Assembly: GCF_015550425.1 (NCBI RefSeq)
Contig: NZ_JADNAT010000018.1
Span: 9,066 to 73,065 of the forward strand
Length of the DNA: 64,000 nt
DNA from: Clostridium sp. 1001275B_160808_H3
GTDB taxonomy: Bacteria; Bacillota; Clostridia; Clostridiales; Clostridiaceae
Direction of reading: 5' to 3'
In this document: positions 36,796 to 45,437 of the stretch, in pieces
Layout: each line of letters opens with the position of its first letter
Position numbering within the stretch: position 1 is the stretch's first letter
Made by a program: the position numbers and the translations under genes
Notes under the pieces: model-generated
Told to the model about the DNA's origin: nothing
Seen by the model: the letters and a program-made list of their open reading frames with translations, nothing else
Database searches by the model: none

Positions 36796-37581
36796 ATGTA
36801 CAGTAAAGAAATTCATAATTTAGCCCATTCAGCAGAGGTTAAAAGTGCATTACTAAGAAGAAGTAAGGGGAGATACTTAGTTAGTGCAATGCTTGGAAGC
36901 TTATTTGTAAGCTTAGGAATTATGCTTATTTATACTATTGGCGGTATTATGCATCATAATGGTATAGAAACATATAAAATACTAATGGGAGCATCTTTTG
37001 GTGTAGCACTTAGTTTAGTATTAATGGCAGGTGGAGATTTATTTACAAGTAATGCTATGATAATGACTATGGGTGCCTTAGAAAAAACAGTAACTTGGGT
37101 TGATGCCATAAAAGTATGGTTTGCAAGTTGGATTGGAAATATTTTAGGTGGGGTGCTTGGTGCAATATTATTTGTACAGGCTGGTTTAACTAATGGAAAA
37201 AGCGAATACATAGGAGAGTTTATTGTAAATAATGCTTATACTAAAATAAATGCACCAGCAGGACAGCTTATATTAAAAGGTATTTTATGTAACATATTAG
37301 TTTGCTTAGCAGTTTGGATGTGTTATAAGTTAAAAGAAGAAACAGCTAAAATATTAATGATATTCTGGTGCTTATTTACCTTTATAACAGCTGGATTTGA
37401 ACATAGTGTAGCTAACATGGGATTTTTAGCTATGGGATATTTAATTGATCCAGCTACAATAACTTTAGCGGGATATTCATATAACATAATTTTAGTATCA
37501 CTAGGAAACTTTATAGGTGGGGTGTTATTTTTAGCATTGCCATACTATTATATTACTAGTGGAAATAAAGAAGAAAAATAA
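36796..37581 (+). CDS. Second FNT-family channel
   Basis: A 261-residue paralogue of the channel at 25614, with the same L-F-T-S-N-A, N-I-L-V-C-L-A-V-W and A-G-F-E-H-S-V-A-N-M motifs and six membrane segments. A terminator separates it from cbiK, so it is its own unit. Formate, nitrite or HS- are possible substrates. ATG at 36796 is preferred to GTG at 36784, which lies in the GGGGTG ribosome site. Confidence 0.85.
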   Translation: MYSKEIHNLAHSAEVKSALLRRSKGRYLVSAMLGSLFVSLGIMLIYTIGGIMHHNGIETYKILMGASFGVALSLVLMAGGDLFTSNAMIMTMGALEKTVTWVDAIKVWFASWIGNILGGVLGAILFVQAGLTNGKSEYIGEFIVNNAYTKINAPAGQLILKGILCNILVCLAVWMCYKLKEETAKILMIFWCLFTFITAGFEHSVANMGFLAMGYLIDPATITLAGYSYNIILVSLGNFIGGVLFLALPYYYITSGNKEEK

Positions 37582-38062
37582 TATTTTAAACTAGATTTTA
37601 TAAACTAATTTTTTCAGTTTAATATTATTGTAAAAAAATCAGAATTACTTATAAATATTTAATATTAATGGATTTAATAATGAGAAGTAAGGGGTGGATG
37701 AATATTCACCCTTATTTTAATTGTGTCAAGAATAAGTAACAACTTGACGGAAAATATTAACGAAAAGCTTAGTGATGATATTAGGAATTTACAATCGGAG
37801 GAATTTACTTGACTTAGCTAATGAAAATAAAAATGACAAGAATAGTATTAAAGATAAATAAGCCTACAGCTTACTCATAATGATGCTTTATATAATATAA
37901 ATTATTTTTTATAATTAAAAAATATCACAATCAAATTAACTGTTAGTTAATTTACTTAGTAAGTAAATTAACAACAACTCAATTGTGGTAATATGTCTTA
38001 CTTGATAAAATAATAGTAACAAAAGCTTTTGATTTACTATTTATAAAGGAGCATATGCTAAT
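37582..38062. other. Gene-free stretch with terminator and gene remnant
   Basis: A weak terminator (TAAGGG/CCCTTA, 37688-37717) follows the FNT gene. From 37723 a 29-codon open stretch, then further scraps of frame to about 37862, look like the worn C-terminal end of an unknown protein with no start site. A large palindrome follows at 37926-37987. Confidence 0.45.
37926..37987. repeat. Nested palindrome, possible operator
   Basis: CACAAT (37926-37931) and ATTGTG (37982-37987) flank a 27-bp near-perfect palindrome at 37946-37972 with 13-base arms and one central base. The core TTTACTTAGTAAGTAAA resembles TetR-type operators. It lies 76 bases before the broken XRE gene. Confidence 0.75.
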
Positions 38063-38831
38063 ATGAAGATAAATGAAATTATAAAAGAAAGAAGAATAGG
38101 TCAAGGATTAACTCAGGAGCAAGTTGCTGAAGTTCTTGGGGTATCAACACCTGCAGTTAATAAGTGGGAGAAGGGGATTAGCTATCCTGATATTACTATA
38201 TGTAAAAATTTCAAATAGTAATGATATAGAGATAGCTAATCAAGCAACTTCTAGGTTAATTAACAAATACTTAGTAAGAGAAGAGTATGATAAGGCTCAA
38301 TATTGTATTGATAAGCTTCCTAATATTACTTATGATAAAAATCAGCTTCAAGGTAATCTTTATATAAAATCAGGAGAGTATGAAAAAGCATCTGAACTTT
38401 TTGAACAAAAATTAATTTCTAAGACAACTGATATCTTTAAGACACTAACATATATGATAGAGATTGCCTTAAAGGAAAATAATAATGAGGATGCTAAATA
38501 TTTTGCTGAGATTATAGAAAAGACAACAAGTTTATACGATTTTTGGGATTATAATTCTTATTCTGCATATTTTCAGTTATATTCAGTTCAAAAAGATGAA
38601 GCTAACTTAATCTCTACTTTAAAGAAAATGATACCTGAACTGAAAAAGCCTTGGGATATATCAAAATCTAGATTATATAAGCATATTAAACCTAAAGAAT
38701 CTAAAAGTGAAAGTAATGAGGTTTTTCTTTCAATATTTTTAAATGCTCTTAAAAATGATAAGGATAATGAACTGGAATTTTTAAAAGGTAATAAGGAATT
38801 TTTGGAGATTATAGATAAGTATAGTAAGTAA
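38063..38831 (+). pseudogene. XRE-family regulator with internal deletion and frameshift
   Basis: The ATG at 38063 opens a normal helix-turn-helix (L-T-Q-E-Q-V-A-E-V-L-G-V-S-T-P-A-V-N-K-W-E-K-G) that breaks after S-Y-P-D-I-T and stops at 38218. From about 38205, in another frame, a tetratricopeptide-like helical C-terminal part (E-E-Y-D-K-A-Q, then Y-I-K-S-G-E-Y-E-K-A) continues to 38831. Clostridial XRE proteins of this type keep about 150 further residues between the two parts. The junction is therefore a deletion plus frameshift; sequencing error alone would not remove the missing segment. Confidence 0.75.
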
Positions 38832-39388
38832 TTTAATTAGCAATAGTTCTATGTGATATATTCATATCATGAATCTTCTTTAGAGCTTATTAAGCTTGTT
38901 TTGTAGAAAGATTTTTGGATTAATCTAGTATTTAATTTTGAATTAAGAATATGTTTTTAAATTATATAGGAAGTTAAAAAAATATAAGAATTAAATTAAG
39001 TAAAAAGCGTACTAGTTATTATTAGTTACGCTTTTCTTTTTGTGTGACAAGCATAGGCAGCAACATAGCTCTAAAAGGCCATTAGAGCTATGTGCAAATA
39101 TAAACACTTAAATGATCGTAAGCAATGAACAAAAAATGGCTGTTAGAAGTAAAATCTAGAGAGGCAAAATTATTTAATTATTGGATATATAGATAGTCCT
39201 AATCTTTATATTCAAATTGTTAGAAATTTTTTAGAAATAAGATAGGATAATTTTATATTTATCTATTATTATAAAAAGTAGCAATAAATGTTATAATTTA
39301 CCTATGAATAAAAATTAATAAACTTTTTTTGTGTAAATTTAACATTAATAATATAAGATAGTACTTTATATAAGAAAGGAAAAACTTT
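38832..39388. other. Gene-free region with a perfect hairpin
   Basis: 557 bases without a credible gene. They hold a terminator at 39003-39041 and a perfect 12-bp inverted repeat, ACATAGCTCTAA at 39063-39074 with 39082-39093, whose loop is 7 bases. The promoter of the response regulator should lie in the last 150 bases. Confidence 0.55.
39003..39041 (+). terminator. Intrinsic terminator in gene-free region
   Basis: AAAAGCGTA pairs with TACGCTTTT, with an inner CTA/TAG, followed by CTTTTT. Its upstream gene is the broken regulator, 170 bases away. Confidence 0.75.
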
Positions 39389-40084
39389 ATGGGAAAATAT
39401 AATGTTTTAGTTGTAGATGATGAAAAAGAAATAACTGATGCAATAGAAATATATTTAAAAAATAAAGATATAAATGTTATTAAAGCTTATGATGGCTTAG
39501 ACGCACTCAATATAATTAACAATAAAGAGATTCATCTTGTAATTATGGATTTAATGATGCCTAAAATGGATGGAATGAGAGCAACTATGAATATAAGAGA
39601 GGATAAAAATATACCGATAATAATTTTATCGGCGAAATCACAAGATACTGATAAAATATTAGGATTAAATATTGGAGCAGATGATTATATAACAAAGCCA
39701 TTTAATCCATTAGAGCTTATTGCAAGAGTAAAATCTCAACTTAGAAGGTATGTTGATTTGGGTAACTATGTAAAAGAAAGAAATAACGATATATTAACTT
39801 ATGGCATTATAAAGTTAGATAAGAATAGAAAATCTATTGAAGTAGATGGAAAAGAAATAAAGATAACTAAAACTGAGTATAAAATATTAGACCTTCTTCT
39901 AAGTAATCCAGGAAGAGTTTTTTCTTCGGCAGAAATATATGAGAGAGTTTGGGAAGAGCCATGTTTTAGCACGGATACAGTAATGGTACATATCAGAAGA
40001 ATAAGAGAAAAAATAGAAATAGATCCTAAAAAACCAAGATATTTAAAGGTAATATGGGGAGTTGGATATAAGTTTGAGAAGTAG
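39389..40084 (+). CDS. OmpR/PhoB-family response regulator
   Basis: A 231-residue regulator with receiver domain (V-V-D-D-E-K, phospho-acceptor Asp54 in I-M-D-L-M-M-P, lysine in T-K-P-F-N) and a C-terminal winged helix ending V-W-G-V-G-Y-K-F. It is overlapped at its 3' end by the first of two histidine kinase genes. AGAAAGGA precedes the ATG. The signal is not known. Confidence 0.92.
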   Translation: MGKYNVLVVDDEKEITDAIEIYLKNKDINVIKAYDGLDALNIINNKEIHLVIMDLMMPKMDGMRATMNIREDKNIPIIILSAKSQDTDKILGLNIGADDYITKPFNPLELIARVKSQLRRYVDLGNYVKERNNDILTYGIIKLDKNRKSIEVDGKEIKITKTEYKILDLLLSNPGRVFSSAEIYERVWEEPCFSTDTVMVHIRRIREKIEIDPKKPRYLKVIWGVGYKFEK

Positions 40085-41159
40085 AAAATTTACATTAAAA
40101 AATAAAAGAAATTTTAAGTATTTAGTTATTTTATTAATAAGTTTGTTTATCTTTTTTATTGTTTATAGAGTTCCTAATAATAAAATAATAATATCAATAA
40201 TTTTAATATTATTATTATTAAATGCATTAATGCTTGGTAAATTAATAAATAATAATCTAAGGATAGCCATGATTTGGAGAAGAATAGAAGATTGGCTAAA
40301 TGAATTTGATAAAGGAAATATATCTAGTGATATTAATAATAAAGAAGTCTTTGATATAAAAAACTTAGGAGATTTTTTAAACAATAGGTATTTTGATTTA
40401 ACAATAAAGATAAATGAAATAGCTAGAGCTTTGAAAAAATCAGTAAATAATATTAAAAAGAATGAAATGGTAAACATAGACCTTGTAAATAACTTAGCAA
40501 ACAAATTAAACAAGCCATTAGAAGATATATTAGATAATATTAATAAGTTAAAAATTGATTTGAACAATAAGGAGATAGTAGACTTATTAAAGAATAAGTC
40601 AAGTAATCTAAATAAGTTAATTGAAGAATTATTCGAAGCATCAAAAGCAGCAACGGGAGATATGCTTTTAGAAGTTAATGAAATAGAAATAATTGAATTT
40701 CTAAAACAAGCTATAATTGAATTTGAGGATAAAATACATAATAGCACATTAATATTTAGAAAGAACTTTCCAAGTGAAACTATATATATTTCTTGTAGTA
40801 GCGAAAAGTTATGGAGAGTTTTTGATATATTACTTGAAAATGCTATAAAACATTCTCTAGAAAATAGTAGAGTATATATAGATGTAAATTGTAAAAATGA
40901 TAAGGTCTATATATGTATAAAAAATACTTCAAAAAAAGAGCTAAATATAGAACCAAAAGATTTAATATATATAATAAATAGTAATAATGAAGAGGATGTA
41001 TCTGGGTTAGGTATAGAAATTGCTAAAAACTTAATCTTATTACAAAAGGGTGATTTTAATATTAGTATAGATGGTGATTTGTTTAAAGTAGAAATAGCTT
41101 TTTGTATTAATTCTATTCAGGAAGCACCTTTAGAAAAGAGAGTGACTCAATGTTGTTAG
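40062..41159 (+). CDS. Degenerate histidine kinase lacking the phospho-acceptor His
   Basis: A 365-residue membrane protein with two hydrophobic segments (about 18-36 and 42-60). The dimerisation helix L-V-N-N-L-A-N-K-L-N-K-P-L aligns without gaps to L-I-T-N-V-S-H-D-L-R-T-P-L of the next kinase, and the His is Asn147. The ATPase part keeps an N box (L-L-E-N-A-I-K-H-S) and S-G-L-G-I-E-I-A but not the D-x-G-x-G box. It cannot autophosphorylate in the usual way. It starts inside the response regulator gene, probably with TTG (40062 or 40074), and overlaps the next kinase by 10 bases. Confidence 0.8.
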   Translation: MDISLRSRKFTLKNKRNFKYLVILLISLFIFFIVYRVPNNKIIISIILILLLLNALMLGKLINNNLRIAMIWRRIEDWLNEFDKGNISSDINNKEVFDIKNLGDFLNNRYFDLTIKINEIARALKKSVNNIKKNEMVNIDLVNNLANKLNKPLEDILDNINKLKIDLNNKEIVDLLKNKSSNLNKLIEELFEASKAATGDMLLEVNEIEIIEFLKQAIIEFEDKIHNSTLIFRKNFPSETIYISCSSEKLWRVFDILLENAIKHSLENSRVYIDVNCKNDKVYICIKNTSKKELNIEPKDLIYIINSNNEEDVSGLGIEIAKNLILLQKGDFNISIDGDLFKVEIAFCINSIQEAPLEKRVTQCC

Positions 41160-42580
41160 AGAAAGTTTTATGGAGTAAGGACTATAAAATTAGATGGATT
41201 AAGGACGAGGAAATAATAAAATTAAAAGAGATAACTGAGAAGGTATTTATAGAAACCTTTATTGGCAAGATATTAGTTATTATAAATTATTTTGTTGTAA
41301 GAAAGTTAGTTAATACTACAGGTGAAGAATTTTTACCTAATTATAATACAGAAGGACCAAAATATATTGTTTTATTAACATGGATAGTTTTTTCTGTAAT
41401 AGTTGCAATATCATTGCTGCAAATAATATTGAAAAGTAAAATATATAAAAATCAAGACATTGAAGGTTATGAAAGAAGTTTTTATAGAGGAAAGCTTTTT
41501 GATAAATTTATAAAACTAACAATATCAATAATATTTTATATAACTCTATATCAGATAATATTTCAGCTAACTATGAAAGAAGTAGATATAAAGTCAACAA
41601 TACTATGGTGGATAATAGTATTAAATATTCTAGTATTATTTTATTTTGGAATAAGTATATTAAAAAATTACTTAATAGTAGAAAATCTGAATTTAACTTT
41701 AGATGAAGTAATTAAAAGTTTAGAAAATGGAAACTTTGATAAGGTATATCATTCCTTTAAAGTAAATCAAGACAATTATGGGTTACTTAATAGTATAGAA
41801 TTTAATATAATGAATAGGGCTATAGATGAGCTTGTTACTATTTCAAAATATGTTGAAAATAATAAGGCAGTATCAAATATTGAAAAAGTTGAATTAATAA
41901 CTAATGTGTCTCATGATTTGAGAACACCATTAACTTCTATAATAAATTATGTTGATTTTTTAAGTAAGAGAAAGTTAACTGAGGATGATAAGAAGGAGTA
42001 TATAGACATATTAGAAAGAAAGGCTAAAAGGATCAAAATTTTAATTAATGATCTTAAAGAGTCTGTAATTGCTAATTCTAATAATATTGTTTTAGATATT
42101 AGAGAAATTGATCTTAGAGAAGTTTTAAATCATGCACTATTTGAATTAGAAGATAAGATAAAGGAAGCTAAGCTTAAATTTAATATAAAGATATTTTTAA
42201 ATGATAAAGAAGTAGAGGAAAATAAATATATAAAAATTATTGTTTATGCAGATTATGATAAGACTCTTAGAATATATCAAAATGTTATATCAAATATAAT
42301 TAAATATTCAGCAAAAGAGTCTGAAGTATTTATAGTATTTGAATATCATGATAACAAAATTGATAAGATTAATAATACAATATTTATTAATGAGTATGTT
42401 GAGAAAATAGAACTTAATGAAAAGGAGCTTATTCAAAGATTTAAAAGGGGAGATGCTTCTAGAAGTACGGAGGGGTCAGGGCTGGGGTTAGATATAGCTA
42501 GAAGCTTAACAGAAGCTCAAAATGGAAAGTTTAAAATAGAGATAAGAGATAATAAATTTATTGTAAATGTATCGATATAG
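41150..42580 (+). CDS. Sensor histidine kinase with intact H box
   Basis: A 476-residue kinase. Four hydrophobic segments lie in the first 175 residues. The H box N-V-S-H-D-L-R-T-P-L-T-S-I has His255, and the ATPase domain ends S-G-L-G-L-D-I-A-R-S-L. There is no recognised sensor domain outside the membrane. It overlaps the degenerate kinase gene, so the three proteins are made together. It is likely the phosphate donor for the response regulator. Confidence 0.88.
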   Translation: MLLEKVLWSKDYKIRWIKDEEIIKLKEITEKVFIETFIGKILVIINYFVVRKLVNTTGEEFLPNYNTEGPKYIVLLTWIVFSVIVAISLLQIILKSKIYKNQDIEGYERSFYRGKLFDKFIKLTISIIFYITLYQIIFQLTMKEVDIKSTILWWIIVLNILVLFYFGISILKNYLIVENLNLTLDEVIKSLENGNFDKVYHSFKVNQDNYGLLNSIEFNIMNRAIDELVTISKYVENNKAVSNIEKVELITNVSHDLRTPLTSIINYVDFLSKRKLTEDDKKEYIDILERKAKRIKILINDLKESVIANSNNIVLDIREIDLREVLNHALFELEDKIKEAKLKFNIKIFLNDKEVEENKYIKIIVYADYDKTLRIYQNVISNIIKYSAKESEVFIVFEYHDNKIDKINNTIFINEYVEKIELNEKELIQRFKRGDASRSTEGSGLGLDIARSLTEAQNGKFKIEIRDNKFIVNVSI

Positions 42581-42600
42581 AGAGTTTTTCATAAAACTGA

Positions 42601-42634
42601 AAAATAGCTAAGCAAAGAAACTTAGCTATTTTTT
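42601..42634. terminator. Bidirectional terminator
   Basis: AAAATAGCTAAG pairs with CTTAGCTATTTT around 8 bases, between the convergent kinase and ilvE genes. Confidence 0.9.
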
Positions 42635-42639
42635 ATAAA

Positions 42640-43662
42640 TTAAACTTCAAATACCCATCCTTCAGGTCCTTCAATATCTCCAAATTGAATTCCACAAAGA
42701 ATTCTATAAAGCTCTTTTGTAACAGGCCCAACATCAGTTTCACTATGGAATACATGAAGTTTATCTTTGTATTCTATTCCACCTATTGGAGTTATAACAG
42801 CAGCGGTACCACAAGCACCAGCTTCTTTAAATTCATCAATATTATCGATATAAACATCTCTTTCAAATACAGGCATTTTTAAATACTCTCTAGCTATATC
42901 CATAAGGGAATATTTAGTTATGCTTGGAAGGATTGATGGTGATTTTGGAGTAATAAATTCATTGTTTTTTGTTATTCCAAAGAAATTAGCAGCACCAACT
43001 TCTTCAATTTTTGTGTGAGTTGCAGGGTCTAAATAAATACAATCTGCAAAGCCTCTATCAGCAGCTATTTTATGAGGATGTAATGAAGCAGCATAGTTTC
43101 CACCAACTTTTTGTCCGCCAGTTCCATAAGGAGCAGCTCTATCGTAATCTGCTATCATAAAGTTACATGGTGTTAAGCCTTCCTTAAAGTAAGGACCTAC
43201 AGGTACTGCAAATACGCAGAAAATATATTCAGGAGCAGGCTTAACCCCTATATTATCTCCAACGCCTATCATAAATGGTCTTAAATATAATGTAGCGCCA
43301 GTACCATATGGTGGAACATAATGCTCATTAGCTTTAACTACTTGCTTACAAGCATCTATGAACTTTTCAACTGGTATTTCAGGCATAAGTAATTTAGAAG
43401 TGCTTTCATTCATTCTATATGCATTTCTATCGACTCTAAATAATTGAATTTTACCATCTTTTCTTCTGTAAGCTTTTAGGCCTTCGAAGCACTGTTGCCC
43501 ATAATGAAGAGCTGTAGATGCCTCACTTATGTTTAACATATTATCTTCTGTTAATTTACCTTCGTCCCATTTTCCATCTTTCCAAACTGATACATATCTA
43601 TAATCAGTTTTAATATAGTTAAAGCCAAGATTGCTCCAATCGATATTAACATCTTTACTCAT
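42640..43662 (-). CDS. ilvE: Branched-chain amino acid aminotransferase
   Basis: A 340-residue class IV PLP aminotransferase. It has [22 protein letters not shown] with an unusual residue at the lysine-proximal loop, and E-V-G-A-A-N-F-F. It interconverts Leu, Ile, Val and their oxo acids. Start at 43662 because GGGAGGT lies just upstream on the minus strand; an ATG at 43680 precedes that site. No T-box is seen upstream. Single gene. Confidence 0.92.
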   Translation of the reverse strand: MSKDVNIDWSNLGFNYIKTDYRYVSVWKDGKWDEGKLTEDNMLNISEASTALHYGQQCFEGLKAYRRKDGKIQLFRVDRNAYRMNESTSKLLMPEIPVEKFIDACKQVVKANEHYVPPYGTGATLYLRPFMIGVGDNIGVKPAPEYIFCVFAVPVGPYFKEGLTPCNFMIADYDRAAPYGTGGQKVGGNYAASLHPHKIAADRGFADCIYLDPATHTKIEEVGAANFFGITKNNEFITPKSPSILPSITKYSLMDIAREYLKMPVFERDVYIDNIDEFKEAGACGTAAVITPIGGIEYKDKLHVFHSETDVGPVTKELYRILCGIQFGDIEGPEGWVFEV

Positions 43663-43802
43663 ATCTATTACCTCCCTCATGGTTTCTATATTATTCTAAT
43701 TGTACCATTACTTAAGAAATTAATAAATGTCTATTAATTAATAAAATATATTAAAAGGATTACATATTGAAATTGTAGGAAAAAAAAGGTATATTTAGAT
43801 TG

Positions 43803-43853
43803 TAGGATATCTAAAACTTTATGGAGATGCTGAAATTTGTTTTAGATATCCTA
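43803..43853. repeat. Perfect 15-bp inverted repeat upstream of ridA
   Basis: TAGGATATCTAAAAC (43803-43817) pairs with 43839-43853 across a 21-base loop. No T run follows on either strand, so it is not a simple terminator. It lies 80 bases before the ridA start. Confidence 0.85.
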
Positions 43854-43933
43854 TGTAAATTTGATAAGCTCATATTTATTATTAGTTTTTAAAAAAATTA
43901 TATACAAAATAGTAAGAAAGGACGTGTAGTAAA

Positions 43934-44311
43934 ATGCAAAAAGAAATTATTTCAACTAGTAAGGCACCTTCAGCTATTGGACCTTACTCACAAGGTATTA
44001 AAATAGGGGAGATGGTATTTACATCAGGACAAATTCCAGTTAATCCAGTAACAGGTGAAGTTGTAACGGAAATAAAAGCTGCAACTAAACAATCTTTAGA
44101 AAATGTAAAGGCAGTTTTAGAGGAAGCTGGAAGTAGCTTAGAAAAAGTAGTTAAGGTTGTAGTTTTCATAAAAGATATGAATGACTTTGGACAAGTAAAT
44201 GAAGTTTATGCAGAGTATTTTAAAGAGAATCCTCCTGCTAGAAGTTGTGTTGAAGTAGCAAGATTACCAAAAGATTGTGTAATAGAAATAGAAGCAGTAG
44301 CAACTGTATAA
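43934..44311 (+). CDS. ridA: RidA family enamine/imine deaminase
   Basis: A 125-residue RidA protein with S-A-I-G-P-Y-S-Q-G near the start and the catalytic arginine region [14 protein letters not shown]. RidA hydrolyses reactive 2-aminoacrylate-type imines and protects PLP enzymes such as IlvE. Its position beside the divergent ilvE fits that link. AGAAAGGACG precedes the ATG. Confidence 0.94.
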   Translation: MQKEIISTSKAPSAIGPYSQGIKIGEMVFTSGQIPVNPVTGEVVTEIKAATKQSLENVKAVLEEAGSSLEKVVKVVVFIKDMNDFGQVNEVYAEYFKENPPARSCVEVARLPKDCVIEIEAVATV

Positions 44312-44329
44312 TAAATTGTAAACATAAAG

Positions 44330-44668
44330 GCTGCGATAACTAGATATGTTCCATAAGCTAAATAGCTTAGCAAAGAAGTACTAGGCTTGTAAGAACTACT
44401 AGACCAAGAGTTTTGGTTAAACTCGCTACGCTCAAACAAACCAACAACACTAAGGCCTAGTAGTTCTTCCCACGCCAACTACTTCTAATTGCTCGCTATA
44501 TGCTTATTCCACATATTCTATTTATCTTCGCCAACTTATATTTATCATTTATAATAATGGTAAAAGGAAAAAAGTAAAAGATTTGAGGCAAAAATCTTTT
44601 AGGTATTTTGAATATAAGGTGCTTTGAACTAATTTAAATTTAGTTTTGCAGAGCAAAACATCTTTAAT
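44330..44668. repeat. Structured intergenic repeat-like element
   Basis: This stretch differs in composition from its surroundings and is full of inverted repeats. TAAGCTA/TAGCTTA lies at 44354-44369. AAGAACTACTAG (44391-44402) pairs perfectly with 44457-44468. ACCAA/TTGGT lies inside that. Hairpins AAAGATTT/AAATCTTT (about 44573-44600) and GTTTTGC/GCAAAAC (about 44642-44660) follow. A minus-strand frame through it spells F-E-R-S-E-F, a phrase I associate with spurious frames over dispersed repeats in clostridia. I infer a dispersed palindromic element or structured RNA; other copies would have to be found in the genome. Confidence 0.5.
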
Positions 44669-44685
44669 TTTTAACTATTAACTCT

Positions 44686-45435
44686 TCACTCTATTTCAGT
44701 GAGATTGTTCCAATAGCGTTTTGGCATCATTCTTTTTTGTAATTTTGGATTGATTCGTTCATTTATTGTAGTGGATTTAAAGTAGATTTTCCAAAGATCT
44801 TGAAAATTATCATTATAGTTTTTAAGATTATTATAAATTTCTATATCCATTTCTTTTATTTCCCAGGAAATTTTATCATAAACTGAAGCAATATTTCTTT
44901 TTATGTCGTGTATTATCCAATATTCATTACTAAATCGTTCTTGAAAGTGTGGAGAAATAATTTCTAAAATGTTGCTATCAGGTTCAATTGAAGAATATAA
45001 AAATTTATTTTTTACAGAAATAAAGCGTACAAATCCAGTAAATCTATGACCTTCTAAAGTGACTCGTCTATCAATTAAATCTAGTTCTCTTACTTCATCA
45101 AAATGTAAGTACTTATGAATATCACTTCCAATTTTAAATGCAATTTTCAAATATTTAAAACATAAAAGTCCTTTGTTTTTATAATTAGATAAATATAATT
45201 TATAAATTTTATTTAATGCCAAATGATCAATCTTTGATACAATAGCATTTTTTACTTTAGAATATTTATTTAAGTTTGTATTTATGTATTTAACTTCTGA
45301 AAGGAGATCTATTTCTATTTCATATTTTGTACAAATTGATGCTATTTGAGTTTTACAATAAAAGCTATCATAAATTGCAGTTAAAAATCCTTCAAAAGAA
45401 TCTTCATATACTATTTTCAACAAAAAAACCACCAC
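44686..45435 (-). CDS. DUF4130/TIGR03915 'DNA metabolism' protein
   Basis: A protein of up to 249 residues that opens V-Y-E-D-S-F-E-G-F-L-T-A-I-Y and contains E-Y-W-I-I-H-D-I-K-R-N-I-A, the family marks. It is always paired with the radical SAM protein encoded just upstream, and the activity is undetermined. The start is uncertain. GTG at 45435 lies 2 bases after the upstream stop, but the GGGTGGTGG site better fits TTG at 45420, which gives the usual family start. Confidence 0.8.
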   Translation of the reverse strand: MVVFLLKIVYEDSFEGFLTAIYDSFYCKTQIASICTKYEIEIDLLSEVKYINTNLNKYSKVKNAIVSKIDHLALNKIYKLYLSNYKNKGLLCFKYLKIAFKIGSDIHKYLHFDEVRELDLIDRRVTLEGHRFTGFVRFISVKNKFLYSSIEPDSNILEIISPHFQERFSNEYWIIHDIKRNIASVYDKISWEIKEMDIEIYNNLKNYNDNFQDLWKIYFKSTTINERINPKLQKRMMPKRYWNNLTEIE

Positions 45436-45437
45436 CC

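Noticed and set aside
40163..40747. A 194-codon open frame on the minus strand inside the degenerate kinase gene
   Set aside because: Its residue make-up mirrors the AT-rich antisense of the kinase, it has no ribosome site, and the plus frame has clear domain content and overlaps with its neighbours.
39389..42580. VanRS-like antibiotic resistance cassette
   Set aside because: The response regulator is of the OmpR type, but there are no van-type ligase or peptidase genes nearby and the kinases lack a recognisable sensor domain.
44206..44478. Minus-strand 90-codon frame containing F-E-R-S-E-F
   Set aside because: It overlaps ridA and follows the inverted repeats of the intergenic element; I treat it as a spurious frame over a repeat, not a gene.
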